Assembly: GCF_048544455.1 (NCBI RefSeq)
Contig: NC_133538.1
Coordinates: 455,775,311-455,839,310, forward strand
Length of the DNA: 64,000 nucleotides
From: Silene latifolia
Taxonomy: Eukaryota; Streptophyta; Magnoliopsida; Caryophyllales; Caryophyllaceae
Direction: 5' to 3'
How positions within the stretch are numbered: the stretch's first letter is position 1; every line of letters begins with the position of its first letter. The notes beneath the pieces are model-generated. The model had not been told where the DNA came from. It did not search any database and worked only from the letters and a program-made list of their open reading frames with translations. Positions 26,041 to 35,949 of the stretch are shown one piece after another. The position numbers were made by a program, and so were the translations under genes.

Positions 26041-27504
26041 GATTAGAATTAAAAGTATGGAAAGTATTTAAAATAAGTATAAATAAAAATATATTTGGAG
26101 ATAACATTGTGTAGATGTAATTGATTATAAGTTCTAATTTACGTAAAGACTATCAATTTGATTGTGTATTGGAGACTTACTCCCACTTTTTACATATATA
26201 AATAGGAGATATTGGTAGCCTAAGACAAACTTCTTTTTACGTATTTCCCCTCCCCATAGTATATTACTTCGTAGCTTTTTTACGCATAAAACATATTCTT
26301 ATATTTGTTTAATTATATTCCGTAATAGGTTTACTGATTAATCTTCGTCTTTATCGCAGAATATATATATGAAGACTAAAGTGCGATATTCAATTTTTGG
26401 AGTTTTGACCATTGAGGACTCGGAAAGGACCAATATTGAATTCTTAAACCATAAGGATAATTAGTTTCGTAACGGCTGTGTGGGTGTACCTTAGGTGTTG
26501 AATTGTTGATTAATTATTTTATTTATTTTTCTATCCCACGTGTTTAACATGATTATTTTGAAATTTCAATGAGTTTTACGGCAAATTATGGAGTACTACG
26601 ATGGTCAAATGAGTTTATATTGCAAAGTGATTGTTCACCTATTCACCATACAAATTTTAGAAATTGGATAAAAAAAGTGGAATGGGGAGAGTGGCTAATA
26701 CAAATATGATGTGTTGCGTAAAATGTGTGACTAAAAATTTGAGCCCGTACGATTGTTATATTTGTCAAAGAATAAGAGGATTTAATTTATATAGTATTTT
26801 GCATATGTATATCTGTATAAACTCATCTGCTCCGATATTGACCCGTTGTCATTGGCCACTCCGCTTAACCAGATATTACTTTATACCCAAACAACCCCTG
26901 AAAACGCAACATGCATTTGGTGTCAACTTTTAAAGCTAAGGGCTCACGGTGTGTTATCGTAAATCGGAGGTTCTATATGTAGTGCCTATAAAGAGTCTTG
27001 ACTCTTGAGTAATGTTTTCTAGATTTTCGCCTCGTCTATGGAATACTTTGGTATAGTCGGGAAGTGATGTAAGGTAAGTCTGGTAAATTGATAATGCTGA
27101 ATTTTGATGGTAACGACTGAGTTATTGTAGCTCAAATTAGTATTTAACATTATCCGTCTCAATTTCAAGATAGAAAAGGCCGGGTTTAGATTATAATTAT
27201 CGTATATATGTTGAGTTATAGGTTTGATTATGAAATTTTTTAACACTCAAGCACGAGTATTTATAAACACTCCAACGACTACACTGAAGCAATTCGCAAG
27301 AAGCAAAGCATCTAATGCTTTCCATTCTTAAATTATAATGGAATAAGTTTTTCCTATACTAAAATTGGACTTTCATAAACGCAATTCGCAAGACGATTCC
27401 ATTAATACAACAAAGACCAAATGCCTATTGATTTTTATAATTTAAAAAATAAATATACGTCTAATAATAAAAAAAACAATTAGTTAAAAAGAAAATCAAA
27501 CTCA
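26041..27504. other. gene-free spacer
   Basis: A TATA-like ACATATATAAATAGG at about 26195 is followed by no credible open frame. The frames at 26664-26933 and 27019-27246 start at non-ATG codons or lack any similarity I can recognise. Confidence 0.4.
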
Positions 27505-27961
27505 ATCGTTGTAATACTATGTATTTTGATAATAATTTATGAAAGTAATTTATTTAATTTAATTAAAGACATTTCTAATAGTAATTATAATAAGACATTA
27601 ATTAAATAATAAATTAAGTATCCAAGTCGGGAATTGGGTTTATCTAATATAATATGGGCCGTGTGCTATTGTTTATTGGAAAGAAACTTCTTAAGTTGGT
27701 ATGACTATAATCGGGTTTTGTATCGGGAATTGATATGAGAATAATAATATATAAAGGTAATTATAATTATAAATAATAATATTAAGTTATGACAATAATA
27801 AATTAGTAAATATTGTGTGAGAAAATCCTAGTTATGGTAAGATTAATAATATATGATAATAATAATAATAATAATATAATAGTAATGACAATTCCTATAC
27901 TAATTAGAATAAGGTAAGTTATAATAGATTTCTATTTGGCCTCGCTTTCTCTATAATCCTA

Positions 27962-27973
27962 CACTATAAATAC
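27962..27973 (+). promoter_or_regulatory. TATA box of the solo LTR
   Basis: CACTATAAATACC in the first quarter of the LTR, in a U3/R-like position. Confidence 0.5.
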
Positions 27974-29184
27974 CCTATTAAATCTGAGAAATAAATCAAA
28001 AATTAAGAGGAAGAGCTTTTGGAGACGGAATTAGCAAGCGGTAATTAATAGGTAAAAACTTTTAATCTCGTTTTATTTTCTTATTAAGCTGAATGTGAGA
28101 CGATCTTAAGACGCTTAGAAACTGACCCAAACCTTGACGGAATCAGACCAAACTTTGGGAGGTGGTATGTGGGGTTGCAAGGGTTGGAATGGGTGTAGTG
28201 AGGGTGTCAGGGAAGGCCTAGGGTGATGGTGGCAGGCGGCTAAAGGTGGCTGGTCAGGGGGTGTTGCGGGTTAGGTCGTGGGTGGTTTTAGGGAGTAATT
28301 TGACCCTCTAATGGTCGAGTATTGACCTGGGCATGGTAGGGTTGTGATTGGGGGAGGTAGTCGACCACATTAGAGGTTTTGGCGTGGTGGCTGGTGTTGG
28401 TGGTGGCCGGAAATCGCGAAAACAAGGGATTTGACCGTGAGTGAGGATGAAGGGTACCATTAGAACCGTCGTAGACTAGGGGTGACAATAGTAGTGACCG
28501 TTGGGTGTGGGAGTTGCTGTAGTGGTTGTAGTCGTGGGCTTTATACACGGTGGGGGTGGTGGTTGGTTGTTAATGGCGAGTGGAAGCCGTGTTTTAGGGC
28601 ATGCGTTTCTGGGCTGCTGGTGGTGGTTTGATGGGTGGTGAGTGGGTGTTTGGATGGGCCGTGGTGTAGGGAGCAGGTAGACAGGTCGGGTGGTGGCTGT
28701 GGTGGCTTGTGGTGTCGGGTTTGGTGGGTTTTATGATGGGTGTCGGTCACGGGTTCTAAACCATGTATTGGGTGGTGTTTGTTTGTTTTTGTGACGGGTT
28801 TTAATTAATTATTTTTGGGAGACTCGGGTTATAATTGTACCGGTTTTTTAGTTATCGTAAACCTTTAATAATTATAATAATCTTTAATAATTATAATAAA
28901 TAATTAATTTGAATAATTAAATAAACGGGATAAATAAATAAATAATTAAATTGAATTGAATTATGATATTTTGATTAGGTGACGGTTGTGAAGAATTATA
29001 ATCGGATTGCTTTAATTATTTGGATTGCTTAAGCTGCATAATTGGAATCGCTTGCCAGATAGGGATAAATCCTACTCAACTTTTACTCGATAATATTTGT
29101 TGGATGGTTTGTATTAAAGTGAATTGACCGTATGTGAATTGTGTTGGTTGATATAATCGTAATTGTTGGAAGAGAGAATTATGT

Positions 29185-29450
29185 TGTATGTCGGTTATAT
29201 TGTGGTGGAGTATTGTTGTAGTATTAACAGATTTATTCTAGCAGACATTACTTATAGTAATGTGGAGTGGTTGAACATATTTATTCTGGCAGACGATTTT
29301 AAATCGTGTTTATTCGAGGCAGGCCCCAGATTGGTCTGCAGGCCATCTGGTGGATATTACTCAACTATATGTTGAGGCAGACATTACCTTTTGGTAATGT
29401 AGTATCTGTTTACTCACCTTCGGGTTGAGGCTGCCCCGGCCATGGATTGG
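29185..29450 (+). repeat. row of five GGCAGAC-headed hairpins in the LTR
   Basis: Units start TTATTC(T)RGGCAGAC or TTGAGGC and each is followed by a private stem-loop: ACATTACTTATAGTAATGT, ACGATTTTAAATCGT, GCAGGCCCCAGATTGGTCTGC (approximate), ACATTACCTTTTGGTAATGT, and a GGC/CCGG-rich one. Stem sequences differ while the head is kept. Confidence 0.65.
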
Positions 29451-29941
29451 CGGGATGATTAGTGTGCTAAGAAAAAGGGAAGGAGCACGTTGTCAGGGGG
29501 GTTGTGCAATGTAAAAATAAATTGGATTGTTATCGTATGTTTTTGTTGTTAGTATTTATTCCTACTCAACCTTGCGGTTGACTGTGTATTCGTGAACACC
29601 TGCGGTGAACCGTTTTATGGGGAGCAGATTTGACAGGTACTAAAGATTAGCTGACTTGGGAGCATTGGGATGAGAGCTTGACTTGGACCATAGCTGAAAT
29701 CTAGATCACATAGCACAATTATATCACTCTATTTATTTCCGCTGCGAGTTGTAATTATTTTATATTAAGTTTTAGTTGATTAATCTGTAATAAACATGTA
29801 ATCATTAAGTTTTTAATGTAAAGTACTTTGGTGAGTTGGACTTTGTTATTCACTACCTCGGGAAACCGAGATGGTAACAGTTCTATTTACTTGGGAATGT
29901 CTAGCTAAAGGCTCCTGAGTAAATGGGGGTGTTACAATCGT

Positions 29942-30186
29942 CTTATTAGTCATATGTTGATTTACTCCCTCTGTTTTTTATATACGGAGCATATCATTCT
30001 CAAACTTCGAGACGCTCATTTTTGTTTTCAATGTCAAAAAGAAAAAATATATGAAGTACGAAGTATACTCATATGAAAGCTTTCATCATAAGGAATTTAA
30101 TAATAATTATTGCGTAGAATTAGTTTTAATATAACTATTCGAGTGCTTTTAGTAAATTAGAAATGTATTAGAATATGACTAACTTA
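29942..30186. other. short spacer with half a Stowaway-like MITE
   Basis: TACTCCCTCTGTTTTTTATATACGG at about 29962 is a Stowaway left end. No matching right end is found before the Copia element, so it is a fragment or a chance match. Confidence 0.35.
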
Positions 30187-30191
30187 GTTAG

Positions 30192-30348
30192 TGTAGGAAT
30201 GTATAATCCCCTAATTTGGGTGATTATCAAATTGTTATATATATACTTGGAGGTTACAATGTGAACACATCCTAATTACAATATTTCGAAGATACGCTAG
30301 ATATTTACATACTATAACAAACGAGATACAATAATATTTACTAATGCA
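30192..30348 (-). mobile_element. 3' LTR of the Copia element
   Basis: On the minus strand it starts TGCATTAGTAAATATT and ends CATTCCTACA. It follows a CTGCAGGGG polypurine stretch. It differs from the other LTR at about four places, including TGATTATCA/TGATTATGA and TTTCGAAG/TTTCTAAG on the plus strand. Confidence 0.88.
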
Positions 30349-32254
30349 CCCCTGCAGTCGGAGCGGGAGGAGAACGGACGCTCAGGCTGGAACGAAACCA
30401 GGTAAAAAGATGGCGAGGAAGCCCCTTTGTAAACACATCGGCTTATTGGTACTCAGCCGGGATATGAAGAACACGGACCGTTCCTAGCTGAACTTTTTCG
30501 CGAACAAAATGAATATCAAGCTCAATATGTTTGGTTCGCTAGTGTTGCACCGGGTTGCTAGAGAGATACAGAGCGGAAATATTGTCACAATAGACTAGTG
30601 TGGCACGTTTAATAAGAACATGTAATTCAAGAAGCAAATTACGCAACCAACTAGTCTCAGCAACGACGTTAGCAACACCTCTATACTCTGCCTCGGCGCT
30701 AGAACGAGATATAGTAACTTGTCTTTTGGAGGACCACGAGACAAGATTAGCACCAAGAAAGACACAATAGCCCGAGGTAGAGCGACGGGAGTCCGGACAG
30801 TCCCCCCCCCCCCAATCGGCATCCGTATAGGCCGTAAGAACGTGGTTAGCAGATTTAGTAAAGGTAAGCCCATGATCAAGTGTGCCTTTAATATATCGTA
30901 AAATACGTTTAAGGAAATGAAAGTGTGGCTCACGAGGGGCGTGCATAAATAAACAGACCTGCTGGACAGCGTAGGCAATGTCGGGCCGCGTAATGGTTAA
31001 ATACTGAAGTGCCCCGGCAAGGCTATGATAAAGACCAGGATCAGAAATAAGCGGGCCCGAGGACGTGCTCAATTTGGCGCCAACATCTACTGGTGTAGCT
31101 ACCGGGTTACATGAAGACATGGGAGCACGAGCCAGAATGTCGCGTGCATATTGTTGCTGCAAGAGAAATAAACCCGAGTGAGTGCGAGTGGCAACAATGC
31201 CGAGAAAGTGATGCAGAGAGCCGAGATCAGACATTGCAAATTCTTGAGAAAGTTCATTAATTATCTTGAGAAGAAGCTGATCACTGGATGCACTAAGAAT
31301 TATATCGTCGACGTAGAGCAGCAGGTAGGCGATATCAGAGCCGTGTTGGAGAATAAATAAAGAGGAGTCACAAACACTGCTGCGGAAACCCCGGGATAGA
31401 ACATAGGATGCAAAACGTTGATACCATGCACGGGGGGCCTGTTTAAGGCCGTATAAAGATTTACGAAGACGACACACATGATGTGGAGCCAGTGGGTCCA
31501 CGAATCCTGGAGGTTGGTGCATAAAAATTGTCTCAGCCAAGTCCCCATGTAGAAAGGCATTCTTGACATCCAACTGATGGATGGGCCAAGAACGAGTCAC
31601 AGCTAAACTAAGGACAGTGCGAATAGTAGTCGGTTTTACAACAGGGCTGAACGTTTCATCACAATCAATACCAACCTGCTGAGTTTTCCCGTTCACCACA
31701 AGCCGAGACTTATAGCGTTGTAGAGTACCATCGAAGTGGTATTTTTGACGATATAACCACATACAACGTATAATATTAGCATCAGGAGGACGAGGGACTA
31801 AGTCCCAAGTCTTGTTATCAATTAAAGCACGAAACTCGTCTTTCATGGCGGCACTCCAATTCGGATCACGGAGGGCAAGGTGGGGGGATTTGGGTAACGG
31901 AGATATGGGTGGAGTTGAGGTGGCAGCGAGAATGCGAGGTTTGAATATCCCATGCATAGCACGAGTATTCATGTGGTGAGGGCGAAAAGTTGGTCGTGGG
32001 GGAGGGTCAGGCATGTGTGGGGTGGTGTGTGGTGTGGTGTGAGGTGGTGAGGTAGGTGAGTGAGTGAGACTGGTGGCAGGTGGGGTGGTAGCCGACGGTG
32101 GGGTAGTGACAGGAGGTGTGGCAGGCGTGGTTGGAGGTGAATGAGCAGGGGAATGGGGAGGGGAGTTGGGCGTAGTGGGTTCGGGCGTGGGTTGGGTTGG
32201 GGTTGGGGTTGGGTTTGGGTTAATGTGGTCAAGGACGGTGGGGGAGAGGGTCAT
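30349..32254 (-). pseudogene. Copia reverse transcriptase and RNase H, with two late stops
   Basis: A Thr/Pro-rich linker (about 90 residues) is followed by the RT opening (LRDPNWSAAMKDEFRALIDN), the conserved QLDVKNAFLHGDL, the catalytic LLLYVDDIIL, and RNase H with TDADWGG, SSAEAEYRG and VYCDN. So the polymerase core appears complete. The frame stops at TAG (30541-30539) after SSNPVQH, where relatives continue with QRTKHIE. A second TAA lies 32 codons on (30445-30443), before ADVFTKGLP. The frame would otherwise end at a TAG just inside the 3' LTR. Confidence 0.88.
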
Positions 32255-32870
32255 GACGCTGGAGGAAGATGTAGTCCGTGGTGTTAGTTGTGGAGGAAGT
32301 AGCGTAAGGGAAAACGGATTCGTCGAAGGTCACATGACGGGACAGGAGAATCTTACCACTGGACAAGTCAAGACATCTATAGCCGCGATACTCGGAAGGG
32401 TACCCTAAAAAGACACATTTGGTTGACCGGGTTGCTAACTTATGTGGGCGTTTAGACGAGAGATTCGGGTAGCAAGCACACCCAAAAACCCGTAAATGGC
32501 TATAGGATGGATTTTTGTGAAAAAGAGCAGACATGGGAGTGCGAAAATTGAGGAGTTTTGTGGGTAGGATGTTATGTAAATGCACCGTGGCATGTAGTGC
32601 ATCGACCCAAAAGGAGGAGGGCAGAGAGGCGTTATGAAGAAGGACTAGAACAATTTCATTTATACGTCTTATCATTCCTTCGGCTTTTCCATTTTGTGAC
32701 GATGTTTGTGGACAAGAAAAGCGAAAGATTAGCCCATTAGCATTTGCAAATTGACGAAACTGGCTGTTATGGAATTCTTTTCCTAAGTCACATTGAAAAG
32801 ATTTTATTTCACGTGAAAATTGAGTTTTGACATAGGAGCGGAATTTAATGTAGCATAGGCCTCGGATTTG
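32229..32870 (-). pseudogene. Copia integrase, C-terminal half (shifted frame)
   Basis: Coding resumes about CGCTCCTATGTCAAAACTC (near 32840) in the +1-shifted frame. QCDLGKEFHN keeps the second catalytic Asp (family QCDNGREF), and NGKAEGMIRRINE keeps the Glu. The conserved LRVFGCACYP and RHVTFDE stretches follow. Near 32240 the frame shifts back into the proline-rich linker before RT, overlapping the next frame by about 25 bp. Confidence 0.83.
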
Positions 32871-33835
32871 AATTTTAAAGGATAAGCCCATACATATTGG
32901 GTGAAACTGTCAATTAAAATGAGATAATACTTGAAACCACTAGTACTTAAAACAGGCGATGCCCACAAATAGCTATGAATAATGTCAAAAGGTGCGAGAG
33001 TTTGCGATAAAGAGTCATGAAATGGCAATCTTTTATGCTTGCTTATTTGGCATGAATGACAAAGATGAGAGTTGTGCTCTTTATTACAATCAATAATAGA
33101 AGGAGACCTAAGAAAATCAATTATAGATGCACCGGGGTGACCAAGACGAGAATACCAAACATCCGATGCTTGGGCAACTAAGTGGAGGTGCGACTCAGGC
33201 TGGGACACGGTTTGAAGGGAAGACACGGGGTAAAGTTCTCCGTCACTGTTGCTCCTCAAAATCATTTTCCCATTCGTTAAATCCTTCACAGAAAAACCAA
33301 ACGGATCAAACTCAACAGAAACATTATTTTCTTTAGTGAATTTTCTGACAGAAATAAGGTTTTTGATGATTTGTGGTGTATACAGGACATGGTTAAGGTG
33401 AAGGGTTCGGTCATTTGTGTGTATAAGGGAAGTGCCAGATCCTTTAACTGGAATGCTAGCGCCATTACCAACGTAAATCGAATTAATCGTGCAAGAATTG
33501 AAAGGTTTTTGTAACGTACCTGGATCGGCAGTGAGGTGGGAAGAAGCACCGGTGTCCATGAGCCACGGACCACCATATTCGGGTTGCTGGAGAGACATGG
33601 CATTAAAGGCCATCCCGAGGTCAGTAGGTTGAGAACCGTCATCTGTGGTCATGTAGGCTTGGCCATAGCTGCGTGAGGGAGTGCGTGAAGAGCCTCCGCA
33701 TTGAGATGCATTGAAGGAACCGCCAGGAAACTGCTGCCACGGTCGCCAAGGTGGAACCCAGCCCGAAAAAGTGGGGTAAGGGCAAGGAGGAGGAGTCCAC
33801 GAGGAAGGCCAAGAGGGATATGTCGGCCACGGAGG
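32804..33835 (-). pseudogene. Copia protease and N-terminal half of integrase
   Basis: The same frame as gag, read past its TAG. The aspartic protease motif WLMDTGASSHLTAD is intact near 33560. The gag-pre-integrase region follows (WYSRLGHPG), then the integrase zinc-finger tail (LCHSCQISKHKRLPF). The first catalytic Asp of integrase, normally in HSDLW, is Tyr here (IIHSYLW), which should abolish strand transfer. After KSEAYATLNS the coding continues in another frame, so the stop at 32804 results from a frameshift. The enzyme would cleave the polyprotein and insert the cDNA copy if it were functional. Confidence 0.85.
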
Positions 33836-34714
33836 CTAACCAACAGAGGACAAAGAATTACCTGAATAGGCGCCAGTGTTGTTGGAGCTTTTGTTGTTGT
33901 AGCCTCCTCGATTGTAGCCGCCCCTGTTGTTATTGTTATTGTTGCCACGACGACCACCTTGTCGATTGTTTTGTTGCTGTCGTGGTTGGTAAGATGGTTG
34001 TTTGTCAATGGGGGAATCCGGCCAAGATGGCTTGGATGCAGCCGGAGGTGCCACAAGGGCAGTCTCAATGTCATCGCGACTCGATTTGCGATGTTGTTCC
34101 AATTCGAGCATGCTTCGAGCCGTCTCGAAATTGGGAAGTGTTTGGTTGATGTAGGCAGCAACGGTGTCGTATTCAGATGGTAAGCCTCGGACCAGTTTTA
34201 AGACTAACCTTTGTTCGCTGACGGCCGCATCAACATCCTTTAATTGCCCTGCCAATTGACGAAGTCGTTGGCAATACGCATCGAGAGACGGCAAAGATGC
34301 AAGTTTCAGATTTGAGAATTCTTGCTCAAGAGCCGCTGCTCTTGCCCCTTTGTTGTTTAGGAATATATTTTTGACGTGGTTCCATGCTTGGTAAGCAGTG
34401 GCGTCTGGTTCCAAAACACGAGACAAGAGATCGTCGGAAAGAGTACCATAAATCCATTGGAGCACGTGAGCGTCGACTTCGGTCCACGAGTCATAGGAGG
34501 CATCGGTCTCGGCCGGTGCAGGAGTACCGTCAATGTGATTTAGGACTTTGTATCCGCGGGCATGAAGGGTGAAGAGATTCACCCACGATGCGTAAGAGAC
34601 TTTCACACCGTCGAGAACCCGTACCTTATTTTGAATGTTGGTAACGGTGAAGACGGGGTGAAGGGAGGCTTTTCTGGTGGGGGATTTGTCACCGGATGTG
34701 TCACCATGAACCAT
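33836..34714 (-). pseudogene. Copia gag (retrotransposon capsid-like) ending at an in-frame TAG
   Basis: A 292-codon frame opens at an ATG (34714) about 100 bp inside the 5' LTR. It has the plant Copia gag signature SYASWVNLFTLHARGYKVL near the N-terminus, a helical UBN2-type middle (LSRVLEPDATAYQAWNHV; LVRGLPSEYDTV) and an Asn/Gly/Arg-rich tail in place of a clear CCHC knuckle. The TAG at 33838-33836 is followed in the same frame by proline- and tryptophan-rich linker and then the protease, so gag and protease were one frame. CAG to TAG is the simplest cause. In an active element the protein would form the particle that packages the RNA. Confidence 0.85.
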
Positions 34715-34802
34715 TGTAGCGTGAGGCTAGGGTGATGGAAGGAGGGTGCCGAAGCAACGCAGGAAAGAAAGAAAAAAAAGAAAACGGTAGGCAGGTCGTT
34801 AA

Positions 34803-34817
34803 CCCAGCTCGATACCA
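34803..34817 (-). promoter_or_regulatory. primer-binding site (tRNA-iMet type)
   Basis: Minus-strand TGGTATCGAGCTGGG directly abuts the LTR end CA. Plant Copia elements typically have TGGTATCAGAGC here, so one base has changed within the 11-nt core. Confidence 0.75.
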
Positions 34818-34972
34818 TGTAGAAATGTATAATCCCCTAATTTGGGTGATTATGAAATTGTTATATATATACTTGGAGGTTACAATGTGAACACATCCTA
34901 ATTACAATATTTCTAAGATACGCTAGATATTTACATACTATAACAAACGAGATACAATAATATTTACTAATA
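34818..34972 (-). mobile_element. 5' LTR of the Copia element
   Basis: A 155-bp LTR; its minus-strand start reads TATTAGTAAATATT, so the terminal TG dinucleotide seen in the 3' LTR is altered here. Confidence 0.88.
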
Positions 34973-34977
34973 GTTAG

Positions 34978-35090
34978 TTTGGAGTTGGAGTTTGCATCGA
35001 GTCTCTTTGTAAACAGAAGTTAACATTTCTAATGGTTATTCTGTAACTTGGCGTTTACCTGTGGTTCAAGAGACAAAATATTACAAGTGG
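34978..35090. other. short AT-rich spacer
   Basis: I see no feature between the Copia element and the Helitron-like junction. Confidence 0.4.
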
Positions 35091-35160
35091 TCTGTGCATC
35101 ACACGGGCATTAAATCTAGTATCTATCTATATTAATAAAGAAAGCTTTTTTTTTTGAGTG
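35091..35160 (+). mobile_element. Helitron-like 3' end joined to a 5' end
   Basis: CTGTGCATCACACGGG then ATTAAATCTAG (CTAG 35116-35119) is directly followed by TCTATCTATATTAATAAAG. The same 3'-end/5'-start succession occurs at 12150, 21739 and 57903. Confidence 0.45.
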
Positions 35161-35474
35161 ATTACAGAGTCTCCAACATTAGCAAAATACCGCAGATTAA
35201 TAAATAATGCTAAATAATTTAACTCAAATAAAGAATTGATAAAAAAAAATAGAATAAATCTACTAGATTTAAAAAGAAATAGAAAGATAAAATTTAGAAT
35301 TAGAATAAAGATTATAACTAACAAAATTAATCAGGGATCAAATTCTTCTAAATGATGGTTACCAAAGAACGTATGACGCATATGAATTAGATAAAATTAG
35401 TAGAAAGAACTTGGTTCGAAGAACAAAATTATAAGGCATATAAGGGATAGACGTCTAATACTATTATAATTGTA

Positions 35475-35770
35475 CTCCCTCCATTCAACTCCACTTTACA
35501 TGTATTTCATTTTCGTCCATTCAACTCCACTTTACAGGCTTCCTTATTTGGCTAAAAAAATGACAATTCTATCCTTATTTAAAATCTTTATTTACAAAAA
35601 ATGCCACCCAAACCCCACACTAACCCACCATAAAACCCCACCTTTATGTTTTTTTTAATATTTTTAACCTCTTCTTTCTCTTTCCCCATGTACTTTTAAT
35701 ACTTTTTTTAATCCGCTCCTTTATATCCGTGTAAAAATCAAAGTTGCAAAGTGGAGTTGAATGGAGGGAG
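35475..35770. mobile_element. Stowaway (Tc1/mariner) MITE
   Basis: A 296-bp element with 26-bp terminal inverted repeats (CTCCCTCCATTCAACTCCAC... with one mismatch) and TA target duplications (35473-35474 and 35771-35772). An extra internal copy of the CCATTCAACTCCACTTTACA stretch lies at about 35518. Confidence 0.9.
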
Positions 35771-35835
35771 TAGTTATTATCGTATTATCAAAATGTATGT
35801 GTGTATATCAGTATATATATACACACGACAAACAT

Positions 35836-35840
<5 letters not shown>

Positions 35841-35902
<62 letters not shown>
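35841..35902. repeat. (TA)16(GA)15 microsatellite at the MULE left end
   Basis: TA units at 35841-35872 change to GA units that run to within 5 bp of the terminal inverted repeat. The right end of the MULE has a TA tract only. Confidence 0.95.
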
Positions 35903-35906
<4 letters not shown>

Positions 35907-35949
35907 GGATCCGGTGAGAACGATCACTCGGTGCAAACGGTGAGAACGA
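35907..35949 (+). repeat. left 43-bp terminal inverted repeat
   Basis: Begins GGATCCGGTGAGAACGATCA and ends CGGTGAGAACGA. CGGTGAGAACGA is thus present twice within the TIR, separated by TCACTCGGTGCAAA. It is identical over 43/43 bases to the inverse at 55105-55147. Confidence 0.97.

Larger units (their letters stand above)
27510..29936 (+). mobile_element. solo LTR, Ty3/Gypsy
   Basis: A 2427-bp LTR runs TGTAATACTATG to GGGGGTGTTACA between perfect ATCGT duplications (27505-27509 and 29937-29941). Its 3' end (CTCGGGAAACCGAGATGGTAAC then TGAGTAAATGGGGGTGTTACA) resembles that of the LTR at 4164-5509, which ends CCTCGGATAACCGAAATGG...GGGGGTGTTACA, so the two are distant relatives. It has a TATA box near 27965 and no internal region, as expected after LTR-LTR recombination. 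Confidence 0.85.
30192..34972 (-). mobile_element. Ty1/Copia retrotransposon, near full length but defective
   Basis: Two LTRs of about 156 bp (30192-30348 and 34818-34972) enclose gag, protease, integrase, RT and RNase H in Copia order on the minus strand. GTTAG target duplications lie at 30187-30191 and 34973-34977. The primer site beside the 5' LTR reads TGGTATCGAGC, the tRNA-iMet type. The LTRs differ at only a few positions, so insertion is fairly recent, but coding is broken by a TAG after gag, a frame change on each side of the integrase C-terminal half, and two stops late in RNase H. Confidence 0.93.

Noticed and set aside
28288..28750. Two minus-strand frames of 86 and 69 codons rich in His, Pro and Thr
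   Set aside because: They are the antisense of a GT-rich stretch inside the solo LTR 27510-29936.
31969..32232. Separate proline-rich minus-strand frame in the Copia element
   Set aside because: It is a shadow of the Thr/Pro-rich linker between integrase and RT.
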